Positions 6,560 to 15,128 of a stretch of 64,000 bases of DNA are shown piece after piece. This DNA is from Ectopseudomonas mendocina (lineage in GTDB: Bacteria > Pseudomonadota > Gammaproteobacteria > Pseudomonadales > Pseudomonadaceae): contig NZ_JADTQG010000001.1 of assembly GCF_016008875.1 (NCBI RefSeq), positions 124,001 through 188,000 on the forward strand, in the 5' to 3' direction. How positions within the stretch are numbered: the first letter of the stretch is position 1; each line of letters opens with the position of its first letter. Under the pieces are notes generated by a model. The model made no database searches. It was not told the DNA's origin and worked only from the letters and a program-made list of their open reading frames with translations. Position numbers and translations under genes: made by a program.

Positions 6560-7873
6560 TCAGAAAGCGTACTGCAAGCGCATGACGACGCCGTCGCCGC
6601 TATCATCACCGACCGAGTTACTAACTTTGTCGGTGCTGGCCTTGATGTAGTTGGCACTGATCTTTACCGCGTCGTTGGCGTACCAGTTGACGCCCAAGGT
6701 GTGAGCCTTGCCGCTTGCATCGCCGACTTGTCGCGTCGCGCTACTGCTGGTCACGTTGTCATCTTCTACGGTGATCGAGTCGAATCGGTAGAACAACTCC
6801 CATGCGCCCAACTGTTTGTTGGCAGGTTTGATGGTGTCGAACTTGGCTCCATCGAGTTTATAAAGGCGCGGCTCACCTGTGAGCGTATAGGCCATCTGCA
6901 CGTAGTAGCCCTTGGTTTCGATATCGCTGATAGCCTGGTCGGCCTTGAGCGTGCGGCTAAGGTATTCGCCCTGAATCGAGAAGGCATTCAGTGCCCATGC
7001 ACCTTCTACGCCCCAAACAGCATCGTCCTCCCAAAGGTCGGCAGTGGCCGCGCTACCACCGAACAGCGCACGGTTGCCGTTGGCGCCGGCACTGTTGCCA
7101 CCGTTGGTATCCACGCCGCGCATCCCCATACGCGAGCGAATGCGAGTATCCACTGCACTGCCACTGAGGTCGCGATAGGCATACTGCAGGCCTACATGCA
7201 GTACGTTACCCGGTTGGTTCAGCGGCGCGAAAACGCTGCGAGCGTTGTAGCGTTTGACGCTGTCGCCGTCGGTATCGTTATTGTTTTCGCTGAAGACGCT
7301 GCCTGACAGGAACACGCTGTCAGCGAGTACGCTGCTGGCCTGTACGCCCATGCCCGAGTTGTCATTTGTCCATTCGGCCAGGTCGTATGAAAGATTGCGT
7401 TCCAGGGCTGTCGTCCATTTGGAACTGGTGGCTTTTTCCAGTCCGAAGTCGGTGTAGAAACGCCCGAGCTTGATGTTCAGGGGGCTGAATCCGGTATATG
7501 TCACGCTGGCTTCATCGAAGTAACCCGCGCTGTCGTTACCGGTGTTTCGTGACAGGTCATAGTTGACCTGGTACTTCCAGTCTTTGTAAGCAGTGCCACC
7601 CAATTCCAGGTAGGCACGACGGAAGTATGCTGCATCGGCAGCGTTGCCATTACGGGTGTAGTAGTCGTCGAACATCGCATAGTCGGCCTGTAGACGCCCA
7701 CCGATCTTGAAGCTGAATGCCTTGTCGGTCGTCGCGACCTCCAGACCACCTTTGGTCTTGATAACGATGTCAGCACCATCGGTGGTGACCGTGCCGGCCA
7801 TTACCGAGAAGGTCGGCAGGCTTAGCAGAATGCCGAGTGCCAGTGGGGAGAGTTGGGGGCTTTTGATCAACAT
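6560..7873 (-). CDS. OprO/OprP-family outer membrane porin
   Basis: A 437-residue porin with a signal peptide ending at FSVMA. The N-terminal part of the mature protein ([19 protein letters not shown]) and the strands [20 protein letters not shown] and [11 protein letters not shown] are typical of the phosphate-selective porin O/P family, which forms 16-strand trimers. The C-terminus ends in Phe (MRLQYAF), the usual outer membrane insertion signal. In P. aeruginosa OprP takes up phosphate and OprO pyrophosphate; whether this one keeps that specificity cannot be told. A divergent LysR gene starts 430 bases away and may control it. Confidence 0.85.
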   Translation of the reverse strand: MLIKSPQLSPLALGILLSLPTFSVMAGTVTTDGADIVIKTKGGLEVATTDKAFSFKIGGRLQADYAMFDDYYTRNGNAADAAYFRRAYLELGGTAYKDWKYQVNYDLSRNTGNDSAGYFDEASVTYTGFSPLNIKLGRFYTDFGLEKATSSKWTTALERNLSYDLAEWTNDNSGMGVQASSVLADSVFLSGSVFSENNNDTDGDSVKRYNARSVFAPLNQPGNVLHVGLQYAYRDLSGSAVDTRIRSRMGMRGVDTNGGNSAGANGNRALFGGSAATADLWEDDAVWGVEGAWALNAFSIQGEYLSRTLKADQAISDIETKGYYVQMAYTLTGEPRLYKLDGAKFDTIKPANKQLGAWELFYRFDSITVEDDNVTSSSATRQVGDASGKAHTLGVNWYANDAVKISANYIKASTDKVSNSVGDDSGDGVVMRLQYAF

Positions 7874-8302
7874 GCATGGCTCCTTATCGCCGAGTGTTAG
7901 GTGTTGGCGATGCGATGCTTTGCAGGTCGGGTGACGGTTATTGGTCTTTTTCGTGACGTTTTGATTGCGTGGAGTGGACTGGTTCTGCCAGCCCAGATCT
8001 AGTGGGGGTTGGTGCTTTTCGGTAATCGTACGTGGGTGGTTTCACTTCGATTAACGTTTGGTGAAATCACAGGCTGTGATGACCTTACATCGAGGGTAAG
8101 GGCAGTCCAGCTAGACCAATCGAGGCGGGAGTGCTTCGTGCGGATTACGTTACCTGATTACAGATAAGTAATGTTCCGGCAAGGCTGGTGATAGGTGGTG
8201 GTGAGTAGGCTTGCTATCACGCAATCACTTCTCATCTGCCTTACATGATGCATCTGGGTCATACATCGAATCGAATACAGGGCCGCGCTTGCGGAGGCTG
8301 CC
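7874..8302. other. Divergent promoter region, porin/LysR
   Basis: These 429 bases lie between the minus-strand porin gene and the plus-strand LysR gene. I see no gene and no strong palindrome; an imperfect inverted repeat (TGGTTTCAC near 8036, GTGAAATCA near 8062) could be an operator. The stretch should contain both promoters. Confidence 0.4.
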
Positions 8303-9208
8303 GTGGTTGAGGTCGAACGGCAGGTGGCCGTCAGCTTCCTGACAACTGCGCGCTGTGCCAGTTTCAAACAGGCTGCTCGCAGCCTGAACCTTCCACCCAT
8401 GGTGTTGCGCAGGCAACTGCAGCGGCTTGAGAAGAGCATTGGAGACGCACTCTTCGTTTATCAGGAGCGTGCCCTTGCCCTGACGATTCGTGGCCGCTCT
8501 TTGCAGGCCGAACTGGTTGCTCTGTATCAAGATTTGCGTCCAGAGGCCGGTTTGCTTGAAAAGCCCAAGCTCCGTCTGGCGTTACCTGAGAGAGTGCTCA
8601 ACGATATTCTGGGACGGCATCTGGTGGCCTTTCTGCGTAGGGATGCTGGTGTGCACCTGGAACTGATCCGCCAGGAACGTGGCCCGTTAATGCAGAGTGA
8701 GGTCATGATCTGGTTGGCCGATCCGAATCAGACTCGACCCGACCCAGGTTTCGCCATGACGCGACCGCAGCGTCTGGCCTGCATCGACTTTCAGGCGTGC
8801 ATAGCCAAGCGCTATGCGCGTGAGCGGCGCCTCCCCGCCAGCCTCGAAGATCTGAATGACTACATGCTGGTTCAGCAGGTCGATATCTCCACATCGGCCC
8901 TGTTTTCACCGTGGAATGCTCTGGTGGACTCAAGGCGCAGCGCAGTGACGCGAGTGCATTCTCAGCAGTGGGCGATGGAACTGGTCAAGCATGCCGCCTG
9001 CGTTGGTCTGATGCCGAACTACATCACTCATCTCGATGCGAACCTGCAATCACTACCCACCCTCTTCACGCAGCCCATGAGGCAATCGATCTGGCTGTCC
9101 TGCGCACCATTGTCCGCGCAGCGCGAGGACGTCGTTGGGCTGGTGGCGTTGATCCAGGCTGCGTTCGAGGAGCGGCGGCAGTGGTTTCTGCCTGATGACG
9201 GTCAGTGA
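8303..9208 (+). CDS. LysR-family transcriptional regulator
   Basis: A 301-residue protein with an N-terminal LysR helix-turn-helix (TTARCASFKQAARSLNLPPM, VLRRQLQRLEKSIGDALF) and a weakly conserved effector domain. The start is a GTG at 8303 with GGAGG at 8293-8297. The usual Gln/Pro of the recognition helix (TQPALS) is replaced by LPPMVLRRQ, so the DNA site may be unusual. It sits between an OprP-type porin (divergent) and an OprD-type porin gene (same strand, 73 bases downstream) and may control one or both. The ligand is unknown. Confidence 0.82.
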   Translation: MVEVERQVAVSFLTTARCASFKQAARSLNLPPMVLRRQLQRLEKSIGDALFVYQERALALTIRGRSLQAELVALYQDLRPEAGLLEKPKLRLALPERVLNDILGRHLVAFLRRDAGVHLELIRQERGPLMQSEVMIWLADPNQTRPDPGFAMTRPQRLACIDFQACIAKRYARERRLPASLEDLNDYMLVQQVDISTSALFSPWNALVDSRRSAVTRVHSQQWAMELVKHAACVGLMPNYITHLDANLQSLPTLFTQPMRQSIWLSCAPLSAQREDVVGLVALIQAAFEERRQWFLPDDGQ

Positions 9209-9633
9209 AGCTACATGGCGAACTCGACAACATGGTTACAAGAACAACGATGCCTCACCCATGACAATTGGAGAATAAAGCATGAAACGATCCACCCTGG
9301 CACTGGCCATCACGGCGGCGGCACTCAGTCAGGCTGCTTCCGCCGATTTTCTCGGAGACAGCAAGGCGACGCTCGATATGCGCAACCTCTACTTCAATGA
9401 GGATGTGCGTGATCGCGACATTCCATCTACTCAGGAGTGGGGGCAGGGATTCATCCTCAACTATCAGTCTGGCTTCACCGAAGGGACGGTCGGCCTGGGG
9501 ATTGATGCCATTGGCCTGCTGGGGGTACGCCTCGATGGCGGTGGCCGGTCGGGCAAGGCAGGTATTGATCGTAACCCTGGCGCCCTGTTCCCGCTGGATA
9601 GCGATGGTTCTGCGGTCAGTGACTATAGCAAGG

Positions 9634-9641
9634 CCGGTGTA
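9634..9641. repeat. Target site duplication, left copy
   Basis: CCGGTGTA directly precedes the left inverted repeat of the IS256-family element and is repeated exactly at 10970-10977. Confidence 0.92.
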
Positions 9642-10969
9642 GAGGGTGTCCGAATTTTTGTGTAATCGGCTCATGAGCGACACTGTCGCTCCGAACCGGA
9701 GACACCATGAGCAAGACGAAACACCCCATCACCGACGAACTGCTGGATCAGCTCCTGGCCAACTACCAGAAACCTGAAGACCTGATCGGTGCCGAAGGCC
9801 TCCTCAAGCAGCTGACCAAGAAGCTGGTCGAGCGTGCGCTGGATGCCGAGCTGACGCATCACCTGGGACACGACAAGCATCAGCCGGTCAGCAACCCGGC
9901 TGGCAATACCCGTAACGGTTTCAGTCGCAAGAAGCTCAAGGGCGAGTTCGGTGAGTTGCCCATCGAGGTGCCCCGTGACCGTCACGGCACGTTCGACCCG
10001 CAGATCGTCGAGAAACACCAGACCCGCTGGACGGGCTTCGATGACAAAATTCTCTCGCTGTATGCCCGCGGCATGACCGTGCGCGAGATCCAGGCGCACT
10101 TGCAGGAAATGTACGGCGCCGAGGTGTCACCCAGCTTGATCTCCTCGGTGACCGATGCGGTAGCCGATGAGGTGAAGGCCTGGCAATCGCGCCCGCTCGA
10201 CGCGGTCTACCCCATCGTCTATCTCGACTGCATCCATACCAAAGTGCGCGAGGGTGCCGTGCGGGTGAAGGCGGTGTACCTGGCGCTGGGCATCAACCTG
10301 GCCGGCGAGAAGGAAGTCCTCGGCCTGTGGATCGCCCAGAACGAAGGCGCCAAGTTCTGGTTGCAGGTGGTGACCGAACTACGCAACCGCGGCGTGCAGG
10401 ACATCTTCGTCGCCTGCGTGGATGGCCTGAAAGGCTTCCCCGAGGCCATCGAGGCGGTGTTCCCCCACACCAGCGTGCAGCTGTGCATAGTGCACATGGT
10501 CAGGCACAGCCTGAACTACGTGTCCTGGAAGCGCCGGGCAGAAGTCGCCGCTGACCTGAAGCGGATTTACCAATCCAGCACGGCTGACGAGGCCGAACTG
10601 CGCCTCGGCGAGTTCGAGGCCAAGTGGGATGATGACTACCTGCCGATTGGTCAGTCCTGGCGTCGCAACTGGTCACGAATCACGCCGTTCTTCGACTTCC
10701 CGCCGGAGATCCGCAAGGTGATCTACACCACCAACGCCATCGAATCGGTGAACATGAGCCTGCGCAAGATCACCAAGAACCGCGGCTCGTTCCCCAGCGA
10801 TGAGGCGCTGCTGAAACTCTTCTACCTGGCGCTACGCAACATCAGCAAGAAATGGACAATGCCAATCCGTGACTGGAAGGCGGCGCTGACGCGTTTTACG
10901 ATCAGCTACGAAGACCGGCTGCCACAGCAGTAACCCCAACCCCGGTTACACAGAATTCTGCACACCCTC
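9642..10969 (+). mobile_element. IS256-family insertion sequence, 1328 bp, complete
   Basis: The ends are imperfect inverted repeats of about 24 bp: the left begins GAGGGTGTCC and ends TGTGTAA, and the right, read inward, begins GAGGGTGTGC and ends TGTGTAA. It is flanked by an 8-bp duplication (CCGGTGTA) and carries a full-length transposase. Both ends, the transposase and the duplication are intact, so the element is probably active. It is inserted in the same direction as the oprD-type gene. Confidence 0.93.
9707..10933 (+). CDS. IS256-family transposase
   Basis: A 408-residue transposase with the mutator-type DDE fold: first Asp in VYLDCIHTKVRE, second Asp in VACVDGLKGFPEAI, and the Glu in TNAIESVNMSLRK. 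The N-terminal segment (KKLVERALDAELTHHLG) is the usual DNA-binding part. Length and order match IS256 transposases, which move by copy-out-paste-in and duplicate 8-9 bp of target. The GGAGACACC before the ATG is a good ribosome site. Confidence 0.95.
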   Translation: MSKTKHPITDELLDQLLANYQKPEDLIGAEGLLKQLTKKLVERALDAELTHHLGHDKHQPVSNPAGNTRNGFSRKKLKGEFGELPIEVPRDRHGTFDPQIVEKHQTRWTGFDDKILSLYARGMTVREIQAHLQEMYGAEVSPSLISSVTDAVADEVKAWQSRPLDAVYPIVYLDCIHTKVREGAVRVKAVYLALGINLAGEKEVLGLWIAQNEGAKFWLQVVTELRNRGVQDIFVACVDGLKGFPEAIEAVFPHTSVQLCIVHMVRHSLNYVSWKRRAEVAADLKRIYQSSTADEAELRLGEFEAKWDDDYLPIGQSWRRNWSRITPFFDFPPEIRKVIYTTNAIESVNMSLRKITKNRGSFPSDEALLKLFYLALRNISKKWTMPIRDWKAALTRFTISYEDRLPQQ

Positions 10970-10977
10970 CCGGTGTA
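10970..10977. repeat. Target site duplication, right copy
   Basis: CCGGTGTA directly follows the right inverted repeat; the oprD-type frame continues with the next codon. Confidence 0.92.
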
Positions 10978-11956
10978 ACGGCCAAGGCACGTCTTTCCAA
11001 GACCGAGTTGCGCCTAGGCACTCTGCAGCCGAAGTTGCCGGTGGTGACTTTCAACGATGGTCGCCTGTTGCCGCAGTTGTTCGAAGGTGGTCAGATCGTC
11101 TCCAACGAGATCGAAGGGCTGACCTTGACAGCCGGTCAGTTGGAGCACGCAAAAGGTCGGAGCTCGACTGACTCACGTGGCTTGTCCATCGCCGGATCCA
11201 ACAATGCAACCACTGGACAGTTCGTCAATACGTTCTATTTCGCGGGTGGCGACTACAAGGTCACCAAGGATCTCACCGCTCAGTATTACTTCGGCAATCT
11301 GGAAGATTTCTACAAGCAACATTTCCTGGGATTGATCCACAACTACGCACTGGGCGGTGGCAATCTCAAGACCGACCTGCGTTACTTCTACAGCACCTCC
11401 GATGGCAAGAACAGCAGTGAGAGCGGCCGGGCTGAGGGCTATCGCAGCAACGGTTACTGGACGGTCGGTGACAGCAAGCGTGGTGAGGTAGATAACCGTA
11501 CCTGGAGTGCCTTGTTCACCTACAGCCATAGCGGTCATGAGCTGAGCGCGGGTTATCAGCAGGTGTCCGGCGATAGCGCCTTCCCGTACCTGAATGCTGG
11601 CGACGGGGCAACCAGTTACCTGATCACCGATCGGCAGATCGGTCGTGGTGGTAAATTCCTCAGTGCTGGCGAGCGCACTTGGTTGGCCGGCTATGCCTAT
11701 GATTTTGGCAAGCTGGGTATCTCGGGGCTAAAAGCCTCGGTGATGTATTTGTCGGGTGATAACGTCGACAGCGCACAGGGTGAGCGTAACGAATGGGAGC
11801 GTGACCTGCGCCTCGATTACGTTCTGCAGGAAGGATCACTGAAGGGACTTGGCTTCTCTCTGCGCAATGCCAGTCTGCGTGGCAATGTTGGGGCAGACGT
11901 CGATGAGAATCGGCTTTATGTGACGTACAGCTTGCCACTGCTTTAAACCATGGAAA

Positions 11957-11989
11957 GTTGCCTCTTCTGTTCTGTGCAGAAGGGGCAAC
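11957..11989. terminator. Shared hairpin between the split porin gene and cadR-like gene
   Basis: GTTGCC-CTTCTG pairs with CAGAAG-GGCAAC around a short loop. It lies between two convergent genes and can end transcription from both sides. Confidence 0.55.
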
Positions 11990-11994
11990 ATGAT

Positions 11995-12435
11995 TCACTT
12001 CAATTCGTTTTTTTCAGCGGTTGATAAAGACGAACCGCTACCGTGGCTGCTCAACTGGAGTACGATGCCACAGTATGCCATTTTTTCACTTCCTCCCTTG
12101 CAGCGCCCGAGCAATTCGCGCAACTGCGCATGCAGTGCCTGCAAATTCTGAATGCGTGCCTCGACATGAGCGATGTGTTCTTCCACCAATGTACTAATGA
12201 GTGCGCAACTCGCATGCGGCCGATCATGCATTGCCAATAAGCGACCTATTTCTTCCAATGTCATATCGAGTGCACGACAATTGCGGATGAATGTCAGGCG
12301 CTCGAAGTGCAGCTGACTATATAAACGATAGTTACTGTTGTTGCGTGAGGGGCTGGGTAGTAATCCCTGATGCTCGTAGTAACGAATGGTCTCCACTGGG
12401 CAGCCAGTTCGCTTAGCAAGTTCACCAATTTTCAT
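11995..12435 (-). CDS. cadR: CadR-like MerR-family Cd(II)/Pb(II) regulator
   Basis: A 146-residue MerR-type regulator closely resembling Pseudomonas CadR: MKIGELAKRTGCPVETIRYY, then SNYRLYSQLHFERLTFIRNC, ALDMTLEEIGRLLAMHD. Metal-site Cys residues are in HASCALIS, LGRCKGG and MAYCGIV. CadR lacks the His-rich tail seen in P. putida; here the tail is SSHGSGSSLSTAEKNELK. I start at the ATG at 12435; the longer frame adds residues not found in the family. No cadA ATPase gene lies nearby. The only classical CadR-type operator in this neighbourhood is in the czcR promoter at 17329-17347, 5 kb away, so it may control the Czc system rather than an adjacent gene (inference). Confidence 0.85.
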   Translation of the reverse strand: MKIGELAKRTGCPVETIRYYEHQGLLPSPSRNNSNYRLYSQLHFERLTFIRNCRALDMTLEEIGRLLAMHDRPHASCALISTLVEEHIAHVEARIQNLQALHAQLRELLGRCKGGSEKMAYCGIVLQLSSHGSGSSLSTAEKNELK

Positions 12436-12675
12436 AATGATGCTTCCAGAGTCCGCCAGCATGAGGGGCTGATAAAGCCGTTAGAGCGGCTTGCCATCAT
12501 CTAGATTGATGGCTTCGTGACAGCCTGGAAATGAAGAGGTTCTTTGATTACGAAATTGTAATGCAGCGCTCATCTTCGAGTTATCTGGAGGTTGCAAGGA
12601 TAGAGGGGCCAAATCCACAAGAAGAAATCGGCCTATGACAATCCCAGAACTGCCGGTAAGCATCAGGAGCAATGC

Positions 12676-14016
12676 ATGAAAAAAAGTCCTCTAACCATGG
12701 CGATCATCTCCGCGTTGGCATTCGGTGCAAGCGCGATGGCTCAGGCATCCGAGTCTCAGGTTGCCGAAGGCTTCATCGAAGGAAGTAGCCTGAATATTCT
12801 TAACAGAAACATGTATTTCAACCGGGACTTTCGCAAAGGGGAGGCCAGGGTACTACCCAACGGTGAGCGCAGCAGCTACACCGAGGCTTGGGGGCACGGC
12901 ATCATGGCTAACTTCGAGTCCGGTTTCACTCAGGGAACCGTTGGTTTCGGCATTGACGCCTATGCCGGACTGGGCCTGAAGCTTGATACCGGTGATGGAC
13001 GTTATGGTCCCGGTGGTAGTGTCAACATGTTCCCGGTCGACAGCGATGATCGTGCCGAGGACTCGTATTCGAAAGTGGGGGCCGCGGTAAAGGCGCGCTT
13101 CGCTGATACGGTCGTCAAGGCCGGTGACGTATTCCCAACCACGCCCGTCGTGCACTACGGGGACTCTCGTCTGCTGCCGCAGAGCTTCAAAGGTGTGACG
13201 GTCGTCAACGAAAGCATAGAGGGCCTGACCCTGCAAGGCGGTCGTCTACATGCCATGAGCCAACCGCAGGAGAGCACTTCACGCGGTGATTTCGCGACCT
13301 TCTATGCTGGGCAGGTGGACTCTCCCTGGGTCGGCTACTTTGGTGGTGACTACGAGCTCAACGACAACCTGGGCTTCAGCCTTTACAGCAGCCGTTTGAA
13401 GGATGCCTGGGATCAGTACTACGCTGGCATGTGGTGGACTTACCCACTTTCCGAGGACCTGTCGTTGTTTGGTGGTCTGAATTACTACAACGCCACCGAC
13501 GAAGGTAAGAAGCAGCTGGGTGATTTCAGTAACAACATCTATAGCGGTAGCATCGGTGTCAAGTACGGCGCTCACCGTGTAGCGCTCTCTCACCAGCGTA
13601 ACAACGGCGATGACGACTTTGACTACCTGCGTCAGTCTGACTCGATCTTCCTCGACAACTCCCTTCAGTACAGCGACTTCAACTCGCCCAAGGAACGCTC
13701 CTGGATGGTGCGCTACGATCTGGACATGGCTGACTTTGGTGTGCCAGGGCTGAGCTTCATGGCGCGTTACGCGCTGGGACGTGATGCGGATTACTCCAAT
13801 GCCAACAGCACCTACATGCGCACGGATGATGCCGGTAACCCGCTGACCGATCAGAAGCGCTGGGAGCGCAACCTTGAGGTCAAATACGTGTTCCTCGAGG
13901 GTTCTCTGAAGGATCTGTCCGTGCGTGTACGTCAGATGACCACTCGCGCTACTGCTTACGAAAGCGACCTCGATGAAGTGCGTGTAATCGTCGAGTATCC
14001 GCTTCAGGTGCTGTAA
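12676..14016 (+). CDS. OprD-family outer membrane porin
   Basis: A 446-residue OprD-type porin with a signal peptide (MKKSPLTMAIISALAFGASAMAQA). Characteristic stretches are LNILNRNMYFNRDFRKG, AWGHGIMANFESGFTQGTVG, GVTVVNESIEGLTLQGGRL and the C-terminal EVRVIVEYPLQVL. Substrate-specific channels of this family carry amino acids, dicarboxylates or aromatic acids. It is a paralogue of the split gene at 9282-11946 and is intact. It is divergent from the cadR-like gene with 240 bases between them, and is followed by a good terminator. The link with metals is by position only. Confidence 0.87.
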   Translation: MKKSPLTMAIISALAFGASAMAQASESQVAEGFIEGSSLNILNRNMYFNRDFRKGEARVLPNGERSSYTEAWGHGIMANFESGFTQGTVGFGIDAYAGLGLKLDTGDGRYGPGGSVNMFPVDSDDRAEDSYSKVGAAVKARFADTVVKAGDVFPTTPVVHYGDSRLLPQSFKGVTVVNESIEGLTLQGGRLHAMSQPQESTSRGDFATFYAGQVDSPWVGYFGGDYELNDNLGFSLYSSRLKDAWDQYYAGMWWTYPLSEDLSLFGGLNYYNATDEGKKQLGDFSNNIYSGSIGVKYGAHRVALSHQRNNGDDDFDYLRQSDSIFLDNSLQYSDFNSPKERSWMVRYDLDMADFGVPGLSFMARYALGRDADYSNANSTYMRTDDAGNPLTDQKRWERNLEVKYVFLEGSLKDLSVRVRQMTTRATAYESDLDEVRVIVEYPLQVL

Positions 14017-14025
14017 CGACATTCA

Positions 14026-14049
14026 GGGGCGGCATAGCCGCCCCTCTCT
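14026..14049 (+). terminator. Intrinsic terminator after the OprD-type gene
   Basis: A perfect 8-bp stem GGGGCGGC / GCCGCCCC with an ATA loop is followed by TCTCT, 10 bases after the stop codon. Confidence 0.75.
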
Positions 14050-14157
14050 GACAAGATTGTAATTTGAACCTCATGCTCATGTTAGGTGCCGATCCGTAAC
14101 ATGAGACTGTCTTCGAAGCATTCGTTTCCATATTTGCTCAGTCAGTCCGAGGTGCAT

Positions 14158-14349
14158 ATGAAAGTTTTTTCCCAGTTTCTGTTTATCGTGTTTCTGGGGG
14201 CAGCCAGCATGGTTGCCTCTGCAGAAGATGGCTCTGAGCGCTCTCTCAATGCCGTCAAGCAATTCCGTGAGAATCAACAGCGTATTCATGGTGACAACGC
14301 CGTTGAGCAGCAGAAGTCCCAAAGTGCTCAGAGTGAGCAAGACGATTGA
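14158..14349 (+). CDS. Small secreted protein, PtrA-like
   Basis: A 63-residue protein with a signal peptide (MKVFSQFLFIVFLGAASMVASA) and a short, highly polar Gln/Ser/Asp-rich mature part beginning EDGSERSLNAVKQF. The opening of the mature protein recalls the small periplasmic PtrA N-terminal family of Pseudomonas, members of which are copper-induced, but the match is by eye and short. The ATG at 14158 follows GAGGTG. It lies between an OprD-type gene and a strong terminator. Metal induction is plausible from context only. Confidence 0.6.
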   Translation: MKVFSQFLFIVFLGAASMVASAEDGSERSLNAVKQFRENQQRIHGDNAVEQQKSQSAQSEQDD

Positions 14350-14435
14350 GCGTATGAACTAACGCAGCCGTCCTGCTCGCTCTCTCCAGTCCATCTCTTG
14401 GTAGCTCCCGCTCCTTTGGTGAGAGATGGTTCCTT

Positions 14436-14461
14436 GGCGCCCCTTTGGGGGCGCTTTTTTT
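14436..14461 (+). terminator. Strong intrinsic terminator
   Basis: GGCGCCCC-TTTG-GGGGCGC followed by seven T residues, about 90 bases after the small secreted protein gene. Confidence 0.85.
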
Positions 14462-14609
14462 GTTCGTCAAAGAATTGGGTTGGAACTGCTTAGTCTTGTG
14501 GGCGCGATATCTCTCCACTTGAGTTTGCTCTATCCCAAGTTGAGTGGGCACTGATTGATAGTGGATAGTGTCTGCCGTAATAAGTGTCCATGATCCATAC
14601 CAGGCGACG

Positions 14610-15070
14610 TTTTCCGAATAATTCAAAAGAGAGACGGTAGAGCAGTGCTTACTGGCACGACGCTTCGTCATATGTTCGAGAGACGCTTGGTATCGCTGAA
14701 AGTCTGTTGGGCAAGTGGAAGTGCTAGAACGAACAGCAGTGTGAGTGGTGAAAGTGTGGAGCTGCGCCAGCGGCTGGCTCAGGTCACCAGTAATGCGATG
14801 CTCTAAAGACGCTCGCCATCTCCTCACAGCCCACGGAGTCAAGTTTCGCGCTGTCGAGGCATTGGTCGGTCTCTATCCCGTAGCACTGATGTGCCGGCTG
14901 CTGTGGGTATTAAGCAACGGTTTCTATGCCTGGCAGCAGCGGCCTCCCTCGGTGTGAAAGATGGCGAGTCGGCGTCTGAGCAAGGAGAACCACACCATCT
15001 ACCATGAGGTGAATGTCTGTAGGGGACGAAGTGGGCGGCTGAAACTGAGAAAATGTGTCGTCTGGTGAGG
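14610..15070 (+). pseudogene. Frameshifted remnant of an IS3-family element
   Basis: The translation shows pieces of an IS3-type orfA-orfB pair in shifting frames: ETLGIAESLLGKWK (orfA helix), ELRQRLAQV (leucine zipper), and YPVALMCRLLWVLSNGFYAW followed by QQRPPS (the start of orfB). Stop codons and frame changes break all of them, and the DDE domain is missing. It is a dead fragment between the porin genes and the czc locus and marks an old insertion or recombination junction. I could not define its ends. Confidence 0.6.
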
Positions 15071-15128
15071 GGCTTGTATTCGACGTAGATGGGGCGAAAA
15101 AGGGGGCGCCATCCCTGGCGCAATTCGA

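Larger units (their letters stand above)
9282..11946 (+). pseudogene. OprD-family porin gene interrupted by an IS256 element
   Basis: Two halves of one OprD-type porin flank an IS256-family insertion. The first 120 codons (9282-9641) include the signal peptide (ending SQAASA) and the strands LDMRNLYFNEDVRD. The frame resumes at 10978 with TAKARLSKTELRLGTLQP and runs to the stop at 11944-11946. Removing the element and one copy of the 8-bp target repeat restores an intact frame of 442 residues, ending in VTYSLPLL. OprD porins take up basic amino acids, other small carboxylates or carbapenems; the substrate here is unknown. The insertion must inactivate the gene unless the element excises precisely. 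No other damage is visible, so the event looks recent. Confidence 0.92.

Noticed and set aside
12436..12675. MerR-type promoter for the OprD-type gene next to cadR
   Set aside because: No 19-bp-spaced -35/-10 pair with a CTGTAG/CTACAG-type dyad is visible between the divergent genes.
14255..14842. Minus-strand open frame of 195 codons
   Set aside because: It runs through a strong terminator and the IS3 remnant and has no protein-like features.
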